From: Corydoras sp. C115
Lineage: Eukaryota; Chordata; Actinopteri; Siluriformes; Callichthyidae
NCBI GenBank assembly: GCA_019802505.1
Contig: JAFMOC010000087.1
Location: forward strand, 80,001-144,000
Length of the DNA stretch: 64,000 nt
Reading direction: 5' to 3'
Shown: positions 32,343 through 43,848 of the stretch, piece by piece
Layout: the number at the start of each line of letters is the position of its first letter
Position numbering within the stretch: the first letter of the stretch is position 1
The notes under the pieces: model-generated
What the model saw: the letters and a program-made list of their open reading frames with translations, nothing else
Database searches by the model: none
Told to the model about the DNA's origin: nothing
Made by a program: the position numbers and the translations under genes

Positions 32343-32653
32343 CATCCATTATCTTCTGCTTTATCCTCTACTATGGTCGCGGGAGGGTTCCCCATGTTCA
32401 TCCAGGGGAGAACGTTTCGGGCACTGGGCAGATACACCCAGGACAGGACGCCAATCTATCGCTGGACACACACTCACTCACCCTCAATTGACTTGATCCA
32501 TGCTTTTGGACTGTGGGAGGAAACCGGAGAACCCGGAGGAAACCCACGCGGACACGGGGAGAACATGGAAACTCCACCCAGATGGGGATTCGAACCAGGA
32601 ATCCCTAACGCTGAGAGGAGAACGTGCTAACCACTAAACCACTGTGCCACCCC
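32343..32653 (-). mobile_element. V-SINE-like SINE, linker deleted
   Basis: CACTCACTCACC joins directly to CTCAATTGACTTG; otherwise complete. Confidence 0.85.
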
Positions 32654-32654
32654 T

Positions 32655-32966
32655 ATCTATTCATTATCTGTCACGTTATCCAGTTCTAGGGTCGTGGGGG
32701 GGTTCTCCATGTCCATCCAGAGAACGTTTTGGGCGCTGGGCAGATACACCCAAGACAGGGCGCCAATCTATCACTGGGCACACACTCACTCACACATACA
32801 CACTCTATATGGGGCAATTTGGAGAACTCAATTGACTTGATCCATGTTTTTGGACTGTGGGAGGAAACCGGAGAAGCCGGAGGAAACCCACGTGGGCACG
32901 GGGAGAACATGGAAACTCCACCCAGATCGGGATTCGAACCGGGAACCACTAAGCCACCGTGCCGCC
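32655..32966 (-). mobile_element. V-SINE-like SINE, tandem with the preceding copy
   Basis: Tail region altered (TATCTATTCATTATCTGTC). The head lacks CCCTAGCGCTGAGAGG (GGGAACCACTAAGCC). Confidence 0.82.
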
Positions 32967-33467
32967 AGTGACACTGTACTATTGTAAAAAAAAAACGCTA
33001 ATAAATAAACTATGTGAACTACCAACATCTCCACCTAAAGTTTTAATCTGAGGTAGAACAAATATGACTTCATGACTTCATAAGGCCATTGCAACACGTT
33101 TTCTAAAACTGATAAATTCATATCAGGGTTCCGTTGATGCTTTAAGCTACGTATTAGCCAGTAATGAGAGTCGCCTGCAATTTTTATGTAACTTCCCATT
33201 ACATGAACGTTCTCATTGGCACTTTGGCATTAATTCATTCACACCGGGGTCCTGGAGCAAATTCCGAAGCACTTATGAAGATGGGTATGTAATCAGCATA
33301 GGCAGGTCATCAGGCCATTACAGTGCAGATATACAGACAAACAGTCACAACACTAATGTAGCATCGTCAATTCCCATGCTAGCATGTCCTTGCTCTCTTT
33401 TCGGGTCTAAGATGGACCTGTTCACTGCACAACCTGTATGTGGAAGCTCCTCACAAGTTTTGTCCTT
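32967..33467. other. Unique DNA
   Basis: No gene supported. Confidence 0.4.
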
Positions 33468-33560
33468 AAAAATCAAAAAAACAACTTTTTTCTTGCCACT
33501 GTTGCTTTGGCTTGCTCTTTGGGGGTTCAGAATTCCGTGAAGGTGGTTTGGGATGATGTA
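33468..33560 (-). repeat. Third, partial copy of the unclassified repeat
   Basis: CTTGCCACTGTTGCTTTGGC and CTCTTTGGGGGTTCA match the 32.25-kb copy in the same orientation. Confidence 0.65.
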
Positions 33561-33574
33561 CTAAAAAGTGCTGT

Positions 33575-34370
33575 AAAGTGAAATAAAATAAAGTGAAATA
33601 AAATAAAATAAAATAAAGTAAAAATGTAAAATAAAATAATAAAATAAAATAGTAAAGTAAAATAAAGCCAAATAAAGTAAAGTAAAATAAAGTAAAATAA
33701 AAAAAAAAAAATAATAATAAAAAAGTAAAGTCAAGTTAAATAAAGCCAAATAAAATAAAATAAAGTAAAGTAAAATAAATTAAAATAAAATAAAAAAGTA
33801 AAATAAAATAAAATAAATAAAGTAAAATAAATTAAAATAAAATAAAATAAAAAAGTAAAATAAAATAAAATAAATAAAGTCCAATAAATTAAAATAAAAT
33901 AAAAATAAAAAAGTAAAATAAAATAAATAAGTAAAGTCAAATAAAGTAAAGTCAAATAAAGTAAAGTCAAATAAAGTAAAGTCAAATAAAGTAAAGTCAA
34001 ATAAAATAAAAATAATAAAATAAAATAAAATAAATAAAATAAAATAAAATAAAATAAAATGAAATGAAATGAAATGAAATGAAATGAAATGAAATGAAAA
34101 TGAAAATAAACTAAAGTAAATAAAATAAAATAAAATAAAGTGAAATAAAAAAAGTAATGTAAAAAACGTAAAAAGTAAAGTAAAATGAAAAAGTGAAATA
34201 AAATAAAGTAAAATTAAATAAAATAAAGTGAAATGAAATTAAGTAAAATAAAAAAGTAAAATAAAATAAAGTAAAATAAAAAAAGTAAAAAAATAAAATA
34301 AAATAAAGAAAAGTAAAAGAAAGTAAAAAAAATTGAAATAAAAAAAAGTAAAATAAAAATTAAATTAGAG
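33575..34370. repeat. A-rich (TAAAA)n / (AAATAAAGT)n block
   Basis: About 800 bp of TAAAA, AAATAAAGTAAAGTC and GAAAT variants. The long open frames on the minus strand are low-complexity artefacts. Confidence 0.95.
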
Positions 34371-34514
34371 ACCAAGAGTGTGTTTATCTTCTTTATATTA
34401 GTTTGCGTTTTTGTTTTTGTGTTGGGTTATCGCTCTGAAGGTTGACGATTCAAACCCCGGCCTATGTGTGGACTCTCCTAACTCCCAACTCCTTACTGCT
34501 CCAGAGACTTTAAT

Positions 34515-34590
34515 GATAAACGAATAACCATATGGTTTCCTTCTTCACCTGACCTCAACTCTGTTAAAAACTTGTGGGCTCATCTCAAAT
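34515..34590 (+). mobile_element. Tc1/mariner-like transposase scrap
   Basis: In-frame SSPDLNSVKNLWAHLKW resembles the SPDLNPIE.LW segment around the last catalytic acidic residue of Tc1-like transposases. No terminal repeats seen; fragment only. Confidence 0.55.
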
Positions 34591-34800
34591 GGACTGTAAT
34601 TTTTACAGTCAAGCCAAATTGCTTTGTTACAAACCCAATCAAGCAAGTTTTGGACTTTACTTGAGCAGGACCATAGAATACCAGAGTGCCAGCTCCATCT
34701 CCAACCTCAGAAACAGCTGGCAAAGCGTGGTGATTGGCTGTTATCAGTATTTTCATGGTCTGTCAGTTCCAACAGCGCATCAGCTCTACGTCAGGTGAAG

Positions 34801-35000
34801 TAGTGTGGCAGCAACTTGGTCAGCCACAGATATGCAAGCTGTGTTTGCTGTCTGCTGTGATAAGACTGTGCAAATGATTTGGATGCAGCCACATGCCATG
34901 AACGTTTGTACTGTGAGATTGCATCCAAGCTGGAGCAGATGGGTATCAAGTGCACATTTAAGCAGTGCAGAGAAGGAAAAAATGACAAACTCAAAGCCAA
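34801..35000 (+). pseudogene. Broken MYB/SANT-like DNA-binding domain, probably transposon-derived
   Basis: TWSATDMQAVFAVC, then after a one-base frame change ERLYCEIASKLEQMGIKCTF followed by KQCRE. This is the W..(x)..A..L...G(x)..T..QCR pattern of MYB/SANT-like domains found in Harbinger-type accessory proteins and their domesticated relatives. No start codon, splice site or downstream ORF supports a live gene. Confidence 0.45.
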
Positions 35001-35063
35001 AGAGAACTGCTGTGGACCAACTGTTATTTGCCACTAGAGTGGGAATTTTACCCCCGCATCTGC

Positions 35064-35403
35064 GGCGGCACGGTGGCTTAGTGGTTAGCACGTTCTCCTC
35101 TCAGCCCTACGGATTCCTGGTTTGAATCCCAATATGGGTGGAGTTTCCATGTTCTCCCCGTGTCCACATGGGTTTCCTCCGGGTTCTCCGGTTTCCTCCC
35201 ACAGTCCAAAAACATGGATCAAGTTCCGTTGAATTTGCCCCATATAGAGTGTGTCTGTGTGAGTGAATGTGTGCCCAGTGATAGACTGGCGTCCTGTCCT
35301 GGGTGTCTCTGCCCAGCGCCCGAAATGTAATCCCCTGGATGGGCATGGGGAACCCCCGGCAACTTTAGTCCTTAGTAGAATTAAGTGGAAAATTATGCAA
35401 TGA
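35064..35403 (+). mobile_element. V-SINE-like SINE, first of a second head-to-tail trimer
   Basis: Complete head; 3' end diverged (GCAACTTTAGTCCTTAGTAG) with a weak tail. Confidence 0.85.
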
Positions 35404-35404
35404 G

Positions 35405-35758
35405 GCTGGCATGGTGGTTTAGTGGTTAGCATGTTCTCCTCTCAGCGCTAGGGATTTCCGGTTCGAATCCCAATCTGGGTGGAGTTTCCATGCTCTCCCC
35501 GTGTCCGTGTGGGTTTCCTCCGGGTTCTACGGTTTCCTCCCACAGTCCAAAAACATGAATCAAGGTCAATTGATTTCTCCAAATTGCCCCATATAGAGTG
35601 TGTATGAGTGAGTGAGTGTGTGTACAGTGATAGATTAGCGTCCTGTCCTGGGTGTATTTTCCCAGCGCCCGAAACGTTCTCCCCTGGATGGGCATGGGGA
35701 CCCCCCCCCCCCCCCGTGACCCTAATAGAGGATAAAGCAGAAGATAATGGATGGATGA
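35405..35758 (+). mobile_element. V-SINE-like SINE, second of trimer
   Basis: Head begins CTGGCATGGTGGTTTAG. C-run of about 16; GGAT tail. Confidence 0.85.
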
Positions 35759-35768
35759 TGTCATGAGA

Positions 35769-36115
35769 CCGGCATGGTGGTTTAGTGTTTAGCATGTTCT
35801 CCTCTCAGCGCTAGGGATTCCCGGTTTGAATCCCAATCTGAGTGGAGTTTCCATGTTCTCCCCGTGTCCGTGTGGGTTTCCTCCGGGTTCTCCGGTTTCC
35901 TTCCACAGTCTAAAAACATGGATGAAGTCAATTGAGTTCTCCAAATTGCCCCATATAGAGTGTGTCTGTGTGAGTGAGTGTGTGCCCAGTGATAGATTGG
36001 CGCTGGGTGTATCTGCCCAGCGCCCGAAACTTTCTCCCCTGGATGGGCATGGGGAACCCCCCCCCCCCCCGTGACCTTTAGAGGATAAAGCTGAAGATAA
36101 TGGATGGATGGATGG
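35769..36115 (+). mobile_element. V-SINE-like SINE, third of trimer
   Basis: Head shares CCGGCATGGTGGTTTAG with the second copy. A short deletion in the 3' domain (TTGGCGCTGGGTG); C-run of about 14. Confidence 0.85.
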
Positions 36116-36599
36116 GTCCTGGTGTTAACGTTAACAATACATTGCTGCTCAGAGTCGTTCTAAAATAAGACACAACATGAAACAAAACAGCAAGTGCGTG
36201 AGAATAAACGAGCTTGTTTTTCGGATTCTGCTGTATCAGGTGCATTCATCAGGCTCTTATGAAGTTCTTTGATAAGGAGAACAGAATAACAGTAAGCCTT
36301 GTAACAAAGCACTGTCAGAATCTTCCGAATCTTTTTATTCGCGCTGAATAATAAATTGCTTCATGCCGCAAATCCGCAAAAGAGAATAGTGAGCAACACA
36401 AAGGAAATGGATCAGATTCACCTTTTTTTTTTTCATCAGTAACTCAGAGACAGTATTTCAGTGAAATCTCTGTTTTCTGGGCACCTTTGTGGGTTTAATA
36501 GATATCATTGCACTGTAATGATTCATTTTAGAAACGCCACAAAATATCTGCTGTCATGGCCGAGCTCTTGTTTTTAGGTTCCAGCACATATGTAAAATA
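36116..36599. other. Unique DNA
   Basis: No gene supported. Confidence 0.4.
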
Positions 36600-36860
36600 T
36601 CCATCCATCCATTATCTTCAGCTTTATCCTCTATTAGGGTTGCTGGGGGGTTCCCCATCCCCATCCAGGGGAGAACGTTTCGGGCGCTGGGCAGATACAC
36701 CCAGGACAGGGCGCCAATCTATCACTGGACACACACTCACTCACACAGACACACTCTATATGGGGCAATTTGGAGAACTCAATTGACTTGATCCATTGTT
36801 TTGGACTGTGGGAGGAAACCGGAGAACCCGGAGGAAACCCACACAGACACGGGGAGAACA
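36600..36860 (-). mobile_element. V-SINE-like SINE, 5'-truncated
   Basis: Breaks off at CACGGGGAGAACA in the central domain; no head. Confidence 0.82.
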
Positions 36861-36966
36861 GTTTGAGGATAAGCTTAGGATAAATTAATTCTGCTTGTAA
36901 AGTAGAAAATGGGAAATTTATCCGTAGAAAACAAAATGAATTAATCACCCCTAATAGTTAATTGAT

Positions 36967-37313
36967 GGGACGGCACGGTGGCTTAGTGATTAGCAGGTTC
37001 TCCTCTCAGCGCTAGGGATTCCTGGTTCGAATCCCAATCTGGGTGGAGTTTCCATGTTCTCCCCGTGTCCGCGTGGGTTTCCTCCGGGTTCTCCGGCTTC
37101 CTCCCACAGTCCAAAAACATGGATCAAGTCAATTGAAGTCTTCAAATTGCCCCATATAGAGTGTGTCTGTGTGAGTGAGTGAGTGTGTGCCCAGTGATAG
37201 ATTGGCGTCCTGTCCTGGGCCCAGCGCCCGAGACGTTCTCCCCTGGATGGGCATGGGGAACCCCCCCGTGACCCTAATAGAGGATAAAGCGGAAGATAAT
37301 AGATGGATGGAGG
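36967..37313 (+). mobile_element. V-SINE-like SINE, full length
   Basis: All domains; TGTATCT lost in the 3' domain (GTCCTGGGCCCAGCGCC). Confidence 0.85.
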
Positions 37314-37344
37314 ATTAGAATCAGAATACTTTATTAATTTTGCG

Positions 37345-37463
37345 TGAACACACTCACTCACACACTCTATATGGGGCAATTTGGAGAACTCAATTGACCT
37401 GGATCCATGCTTTTGGACTGTGGGAGGAAACCGGAGAACCCGGAGGAGCCCATGTGAAAACGG
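37345..37463 (-). mobile_element. V-SINE-like internal fragment
   Basis: Linker and part of the central domain only, inverted relative to the preceding copy. Confidence 0.75.
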
Positions 37464-37952
37464 GTGATTCTGATACTAATACAAGAATGAAATTCATGCA
37501 CTTGGACTTCACGTTCTATATGTACGACGTAAACACATGGGAAGTGCATCACTGGTACGATCATACACGTGAAAATCTATGCATTTCGTGAAAGCAAATG
37601 TTAACACGCCTCTGAAAACAACTGCCCCAGCTGTGGAGCTTTAGGGGAGTCATTAGGATTCAGCTGGCCGGTCTGCACGGACCATGTTGCTGGCAGTTGA
37701 GGGGGAGATTTCGGGCCAACCAACCAGCGTAGCGGTGTGGAAAAGTGGTGCTGATAGGGTCTCGGTGGCAGCGGCTCTGGCGGAAGCTTAAAAGCTCGTC
37801 TGACTGGAGACACAAGTGCAGGGGAGACATGCCAAGTCCGTATTGACAGATTGTCACTGAGCATGATGTTCCGTACAGCACGTGGAACCGGAGGTAAAAA
37901 GCTACAGACATCCGTCTGGTTAAAAGAAAGAGAATGGCTTGGAAGCTGGTGT

Positions 37953-37956
<4 letters not shown>
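37464..37956. other. Unique GC-richer DNA
   Basis: The longest minus-strand frame runs through the following (CA)n tract and has no recognisable domain. Confidence 0.4.

Positions 37957-38028
<72 letters not shown>
37957..38028. repeat. (GT)n microsatellite
   Basis: Long GT tract with one TAGG interruption. Confidence 0.95.
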
Positions 38029-38030
<2 letters not shown>

Positions 38031-38158
38031 TTTGTTAATGAGTACTTTTTAATTAGGCAAATTGGGCCAGGAGTTCGCCGCTGGCAACATGGTGGAAAGC
38101 GAGATGTTCTGTTCCTCCTGGCTATCATGAATCACCATGCCATTCAGCACACCCTCAC

Positions 38159-38200
<42 letters not shown>
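38159..38200. repeat. (CA)n microsatellite
   Basis: About 20 CA units on the plus strand, complementary to the nearby (GT)n tract. Confidence 0.95.
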
Positions 38201-38202
<2 letters not shown>

Positions 38203-38435
38203 CAGTTTGCATTTCCACATACATGAATATCTATCTCAAACTCCCAACCTGACACACATTTCCGCACCACATTTGCATCCCTGTGCTCACCTTTTGTCTC
38301 TCATTCTAATACCATAAGAGGGTCATATTAAAGCTGCCAGTAATCCTCCCAAAGCAACAGAATCTAATAACACAACTTGCTACCGGGTCAGGACTATCAG
38401 GACTATTACATCTATATACTGCAGGGAAGAAGACA
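38201..38435. other. Unique DNA
   Basis: Nothing recognised. Confidence 0.4.
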
Positions 38436-38619
38436 CCCTCAGTATATTTGTCTGTGTGTATGTCTGAGTGTATCTCTGTGTGTAGATCTCTGGGTCTGGG
38501 TCTTTGGTCCGCTGTGGTTTTAAATGTGCTTTATAAATAAAATTAAATTGAATTGAATTGAATTGAATTGGGTCTCTGTGTGTATGTCTTTGTCTGTTTG
38601 TGTATGTCTCTGTGTGTGT

Positions 38620-38651
<32 letters not shown>

Positions 38652-39692
38652 ACGTCTGAGTGTGTATGTCTGTGTCTGTATGTCTGTGTCTGTGTGTCTG
38701 TATGTCTGTGTCTGTATGTCTTTGTCTGTATGTCTTTGTCTGAGTGTATGTCTGTGTCTGTATGTCTTTGTCTGAGTGTATGTCTGTGTCTGTATGTCTG
38801 TGTCTGTATGTCTTTGTCTGTATGTCTTTGTCTAGGTGTATGTCAGTGTGTGTATGTCTGGTGTGTGTATGTCTGGTGTGTGTATGTCTGGTGTGTGTAT
38901 GTCTGGTGTGTGTATGTCTGGTGTGTGTATGTCTGTGTCTGTATGTCTGTGTCTATGTCTGTGTCTATGTCTGTGTCTATGTCTGTGTCTGTATGTCTTT
39001 GTCTGTGTGTATGTCTGTGTCTGTATGTCTGTGTGTGTATGTCTGTGTCTGTATGTCTGCGTGTGTATGTCTGTGTCTGTATGTCTTTGTCTGAGTGTAT
39101 GTCTGTATGTCTGTGTCTGCATGTCTGTGTCTGCATGTCTGTGTCTGCATGTCTGTGTCTGTACGTCTGCATCTGTATGTCTGCGACTGTATGTCTGTTT
39201 GTGTATGTGTCTGTCTGTGTGATTGTATATCTTGGTCTGGGTCTGAGTGTATGTTTGTGTCTGTGTTGTGTGTGTCTGTGTGTATGTCTGTGTATGTCTG
39301 TGTCCGTGTGTATCTCTGTGTCTGAGTCTATCTCTGTGTATTTATGTCTGTGTCTCTGTGTGTATGTCTGTCTGTATGTGTATGTATGTATGTATGTATC
39401 TGTGTGTATGTATGTATTTCTGTGTGTGTATTTCTGTGTGTGTATGTCTATTTGTCTGTGACTGTGTGTGTGTGTGTGTGCACGTGCATGTCTGTGTGCG
39501 TGTGTGTATGTCTGTGTGTATGTCTATGTGTGTATGTCTGTGTCTGTGTCTGTGTGTCTGTATGTATTTCTGTGTGTATATTTCTGTGTGTGTGTGTCTA
39601 TGTGTGTATGTCTGTGTCTGTGACTGTGTTTCTGTGTGTGTGTGTGTATGTATTTCTGTGTGTGTATTTCTGTGTGTGTATGTCTGTGTGTA

Positions 39693-39732
<40 letters not shown>
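38436..39732. repeat. TGTCTGTGTGTATG-type minisatellite
   Basis: Degenerate 6-18-bp units of TGTCTG, TGTGTA and TATGTC over 1.3 kb. Five near-identical 18-bp units with GTATGTCTGGTGTGTGT lie at 38853-38935. A short LINE-tail-like patch (TTTATAAATAAAATT then GAATT repeats) sits at 38520-38572. The 297-codon open frame is repeat translation, not a gene. Confidence 0.93.
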
Positions 39733-39739
39733 GGGTATT

Positions 39740-40152
39740 TTCATTTCAGTTCAGTAATGGCTTTATCATGCATGATGCTGATCTGCTTTTATTATTCAGA
39801 ACTCTGATATATTGGTTACACAGATTTGGAAGCGCTATAAGCATTCTTGCACCGGGAAATTGGATTTGTGCTCTCTTTAAATATGGGTCAGCGGTCCAGA
39901 AATGAATGTATGTGTTGCTCATAACTTACCCCACCCTCAGTGCTGCTAATAACTGCCATCACCAAGAACATTCTGACATTCAAGTACGCAGCTAGCAGCA
40001 AGGTTAGAGCTGATTACACTTAGACATACCTAATGATGTTAGCACGGACTCCGGAAAGAAATCCATCACTCACGAAGTGCAGCCTTCCATAGCTTCAGCA
40101 CATTCTCATGCAGAATTGGAACTATACATAGGAACTATGAATAGCCATATTA
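39740..40152. other. Unique DNA
   Basis: No gene supported. Confidence 0.4.
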
Positions 40153-40400
40153 TCAGCGACACCTGCCCTTTCATAATCAGATCATCCTTATATGAAAATT
40201 ACACACATGACTTTAGAATGCAGCATAATGCTGCCCTTGAGTCAGTTATCCAGATTAGCGTGAGCCGTTTCAGTGATCTGAGTGAGTTTGAACAAAGCAT
40301 AGCCATCAGTGTCACTGCAACAAATAAAATCTCAACAAGTCAGAAAATCTTTTAGAATAAAGTCTAACGAATCCTGTTTTTTATTTCATGAAGATCAGAC
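40153..40400 (+). repeat. Local tandem duplication, left unit (non-SINE part)
   Basis: GACACCTGCCCTTTC, ACTTTAGAATGCAGCATAA and GTCAGAAAATCTTTTA recur at 41040-41300. Confidence 0.85.
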
Positions 40401-40731
40401 ATCCATCCATTTATCCTCTACTAGGGTCGTGGGGGGGTTCCCCATATCCATTCAGAGGGGAACGTCTCGGGCGTTGGGCAGATACACCCAGGACAGGGCG
40501 CCAATCTATCACTGGACACACACTCACTCACACAGACACACTCTATATGGGGCAATTTGGAGAATTCAATTCATCTTGATCCATGTTTTTGTGGGAGGAA
40601 ACCGGAGAACCCGGAGGAAAACCCACGCGGACACGGGGAGAACATGGAAACTCCACCCAGATTGGGATGCGAACTGGGAATCCCTAGTGCTGAGAGGAGA
40701 ACATGCTAAACCACTAAGCCACCGTGCTATC
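40401..40731 (-). mobile_element. V-SINE-like SINE, full length, in duplicated segment
   Basis: Complete; the TTATCTTCCGC box is shortened (CCATTTATCC). Followed by a repeat of its own left flank (CAAGTCAGAAAATC at about 40732). Confidence 0.85.
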
Positions 40732-40799
40732 CAAGTCAGAAAATCTTTTATAATAATGTCTAACGAATCTTGTTTTTTTTATTTCAAGAAGATCAGACA

Positions 40800-40938
40800 T
40801 TCATCCATACATTATCTTCAGCTTTATCCTCTTAGTGTCGCAGGGTAGTTCCCCATGCCCATCCAGGGGAGAACGTTTCGGGCTCTGGGAGGAGAACTGA
40901 GAGGAGAACATGCTAACCACTAAGCCACCGTGCCGCCC
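40800..40938 (-). mobile_element. V-SINE-like SINE, large internal deletion
   Basis: The 3' domain joins at GGGCTCTGGGAGGAGAAC to the end of the head; the central domain is gone. Confidence 0.8.
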
Positions 40939-41036
40939 CAAGAACGGAGATAATTTTCAATAAATAGAGATAAATAGTCCAGTTTTTTTTTTAAAACATT
41001 CTTAATTTAAGAAATTTGAAGATTTACTCACTTTAT

Positions 41037-41312
41037 AAGTGACACCTGCCCTTTTCTAATTGGATCATCCTTATATGCAAATTAGATGCATGACTTTAGA
41101 ATGCAGCATAAAGCTGTCCTTGAGACAGTTATGATGTGAATCCACATCAGTATGTGACATTTCAGGGATCTGAGTGAATTTTGAAAATATATATAGCCAA
41201 ACAAGTCAGAAAATTGATTGATGGATTGATGGATTGATGTACCTGTATTGGTCCCACAATGGTTAACTTCAAATCTTTCAAAATCTTTTAAAAAGTCTAA
41301 CAAATATTTTTT
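41037..41312 (+). repeat. Local tandem duplication, right unit (non-SINE part)
   Basis: About 80-85% match by eye to 40153-40390, with an insert of GATTGATG repeats and GTCCCACAATGG at 41213-41275. Confidence 0.8.
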
Positions 41313-41321
41313 TTATTATTA

Positions 41322-41372
<51 letters not shown>
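41313..41372. repeat. (ATT)n microsatellite
   Basis: About 17 ATT units before a SINE tail. Confidence 0.95.
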
Positions 41373-41712
41373 CATCCATCCATCCATCATCTTCCGCTTT
41401 ATCCTATGTTAGGGTCACAGGGGGTTCCCCATACCCATCCAGGGGAGAACATTTCGGGCGCTGGGCAGATACACCCAGGACAGGATGCCAATCAGTCTCT
41501 GGGCACACACTCACTCACACAAACACACTCTATATGGGGCAATTTGGAGAACTCAATTGACTTGATCCATGTTTTTGAACTGTGGGAGGAAACCGGAGAA
41601 CCCGGAGGAAACCCACGCGGACACAGGGAGAACATGAAAACTCCACCCAGATTGGGATTCGAACCAGGAATCCCTAGTGCTGAGAGGAGAACATGCTAAC
41701 CACTAAGCCACC
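41373..41712 (-). mobile_element. V-SINE-like SINE, full length
   Basis: Complete to CTAAGCCACCG. The following ATAAATAGTCCAGTTT matches 40970-40985, confirming that the duplication spans the SINE. Confidence 0.85.
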
Positions 41713-41848
41713 GTTTAATTCAATATAAATAGTCCAGTTTCAAGAAACTTTTTCTTTTATTGAACATAATCTTAACAAGATAAATTCACTGACTATATTG
41801 GCAGATCATTATACTGGACTCATGTAGAAACAAATTTGATTTGTGTTA

Positions 41849-42128
41849 ATCTGGGTGGAGTTTCCATGTTCTCCCCGTGTCCGCGTGGGTTTCCTCCGGG
41901 TTCTCCGGTTTCCTCCCACAGTCCAAAAACATGGATCAAGGTAAACTGAATTCTCCAAATTGCCCCATATAGAGTGTGTCTGTGTGAGTGAGTGTGTGCC
42001 CAGTGATAGATTGGCGCCCTGTCCTGGTTGTATCTGCCCAGCGCCCGAAACGTTCTCCCCTGGATAGGCATGGGGAACCCCCCCGCAACCCTAATAGAGG
42101 ATAAAGCTGAAGATAATGTATGGATAGA
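41849..42128 (+). mobile_element. V-SINE-like SINE, headless
   Basis: Begins at AATCTGGGTGGAG, exactly at the start of the central domain; tail ATGTATGGATAG. Confidence 0.82.
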
Positions 42129-42436
42129 TTTTTGCAGTGATAAGATGAGCAAAGGGCCATTATTCTAAAAACTGGAAACCGTATATATACTGAAAATATT
42201 GTTATAAAATAATAAACGAGGATCCTGTGGCTGTAAATAAAATAGAAGGCGGTCACTGGTGGATATCCTAAGCATTCTGATTACCAGGCAATACACAGAC
42301 ATGCAGACTAATATAGTTCTGGAAGTATTATATGAACTAATGTGTCGAAATACACACTATTTTTGACAAAGATGAACTGCAGCAGATGACAGCTCCACTG
42401 TTTGTGTAAAAGTGTGTTAAAATGAATAAGAAAATT
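42129..42436. other. Unique DNA
   Basis: No gene or repeat recognised. Confidence 0.4.
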
Positions 42437-42448
42437 CATTCCATGCTA

Positions 42449-42770
42449 GGTGGCATGGTGGCTTAGTGGTTAGCACGTTCGCCTCTCAGCGCTAGGGATT
42501 CCCGGTTCGAATCCCAATCTGGGTGGAGTTTCCATGTTCTCCGTGTCTGCGTGGGTTTCCTCAGGGTTCTCTGGTTTCCTCCCACAGTCCAAAGACATGG
42601 ATCAAGTCAATTGAGTTCTCAAAATTGCTCCATTTAGAGTGTGTCTGTGTGAGTGTGTGTGTGCCCAGCGATAGATTGGCGTCCTGTCCTGGGTGTATCT
42701 GCTCAGCGCCTGAAACGTTCTCCCCTGGATGGGCATGGGGAACCCCCCCCCCCCCCGACCCTATGGTGGG
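42449..42770 (+). mobile_element. V-SINE-like SINE, tail-less, with 12-bp target duplication
   Basis: CATTCCATGCTA at 42437-42448 and 42771-42782. The copy stops right after the C-run and GACCCTATGGTGGG, so it inserted without the GATAA box or tetranucleotide tail. Confidence 0.9.
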
Positions 42771-42782
42771 CATTCCATGCTA

Positions 42783-43362
42783 ATGACTGATAAACCCTCC
42801 CTATCAGCAGCTCAGACTTGTGACAGTGAGGTAATCACATGATTGGCATGTCCTGATACCCGTGGATGGACTCCATAAATAACCATGTTCATCCCATCAT
42901 ATCACATGGTTCTGTTTAATGTGGTACTGGATTAGATCCTGGCACATGACTGTAGTACCTGTTTATAGGTCGTCTATGGGATGAGGTACAATAGCCTGTT
43001 TAAAGCAGAGCAGTAGCTCCATCACATTTGCATTAACTGCAGGAGGACATCCTGTCAGCATGGGGTAATATTATGCTAAACAATTTCAACTGGAATTCAT
43101 GCAAAGCAAATCGCTGCTGCTCGGAAAGCCGAGGGAGGTCCAGTGTGCAACCAGATGATTGACTTTAATCAAGTGTCCAATTAGTATATCTTATATTAGA
43201 CCTTTCTGGTAGTTGTATTTATTTCACACCAGGTATTTTTAAACAACGTTGCTGTGATTTCTGTCATCAACCATATGTTTTCTTACATGTTTCTGTCTGA
43301 GGAGCTATGGTTAGAGGAAATTTAGCATCATTTATTTAAAAATAAATAAATAAAATTATTTA
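42783..43362. other. Unique DNA
   Basis: No gene supported. Confidence 0.4.
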
Positions 43363-43729
43363 TATATATATATATATATATAAAATGGTGGCTTAGTGGT
43401 CGGCATGTTCGCCTCTCGGCACTGGGAATCCATCCTCAAATCCCTATCTAGGTGGAGTGAGTGTTCTCCCCATTTCTGCTTGGGCCTCCTCCGGGTTCCT
43501 CCCACAGTCCAAAAACATGACATCAAGGTAAAATGACTGCTCTAAATTGCCCCTTATAGTGTGTGTGTGTGTTTGTGTGCACATTGTGTGAGTGAGTATG
43601 TGCCCAGCTATGGGTTGTCACCCTGCCCTGGGTGTATCCACCCAGCTCCCGAAACGTTCTCCTTTGGATGGGCATGAGAACCCCCTGTGACCGTAATAGA
43701 GGACTAAGCAAAAAAAAAAATAATTATAT

Positions 43730-43775
<46 letters not shown>

Positions 43776-43848
43776 TCATTCTTTTTTGCTTAATCCTCTA
43801 CTAGGGTCACAGGGGGTTCTCATGCCCATCCAAAGGAGAACATTTTAG

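Noticed and set aside
33561..34000. Leu/Phe/Tyr-rich frames resembling membrane peptides
   Set aside because: Low-complexity translation of the (TAAAA)n block on its complementary strand.
37601..38128. 175-codon minus-strand frame
   Set aside because: Runs through a (CA)n tract and shows no known domain or splice context.
38568..39461. 297-codon open frame, Cys/Val-rich
   Set aside because: It is a direct translation of the TGTCTG/TGTGTA minisatellite; no start context, splice signals or non-repeat residues.
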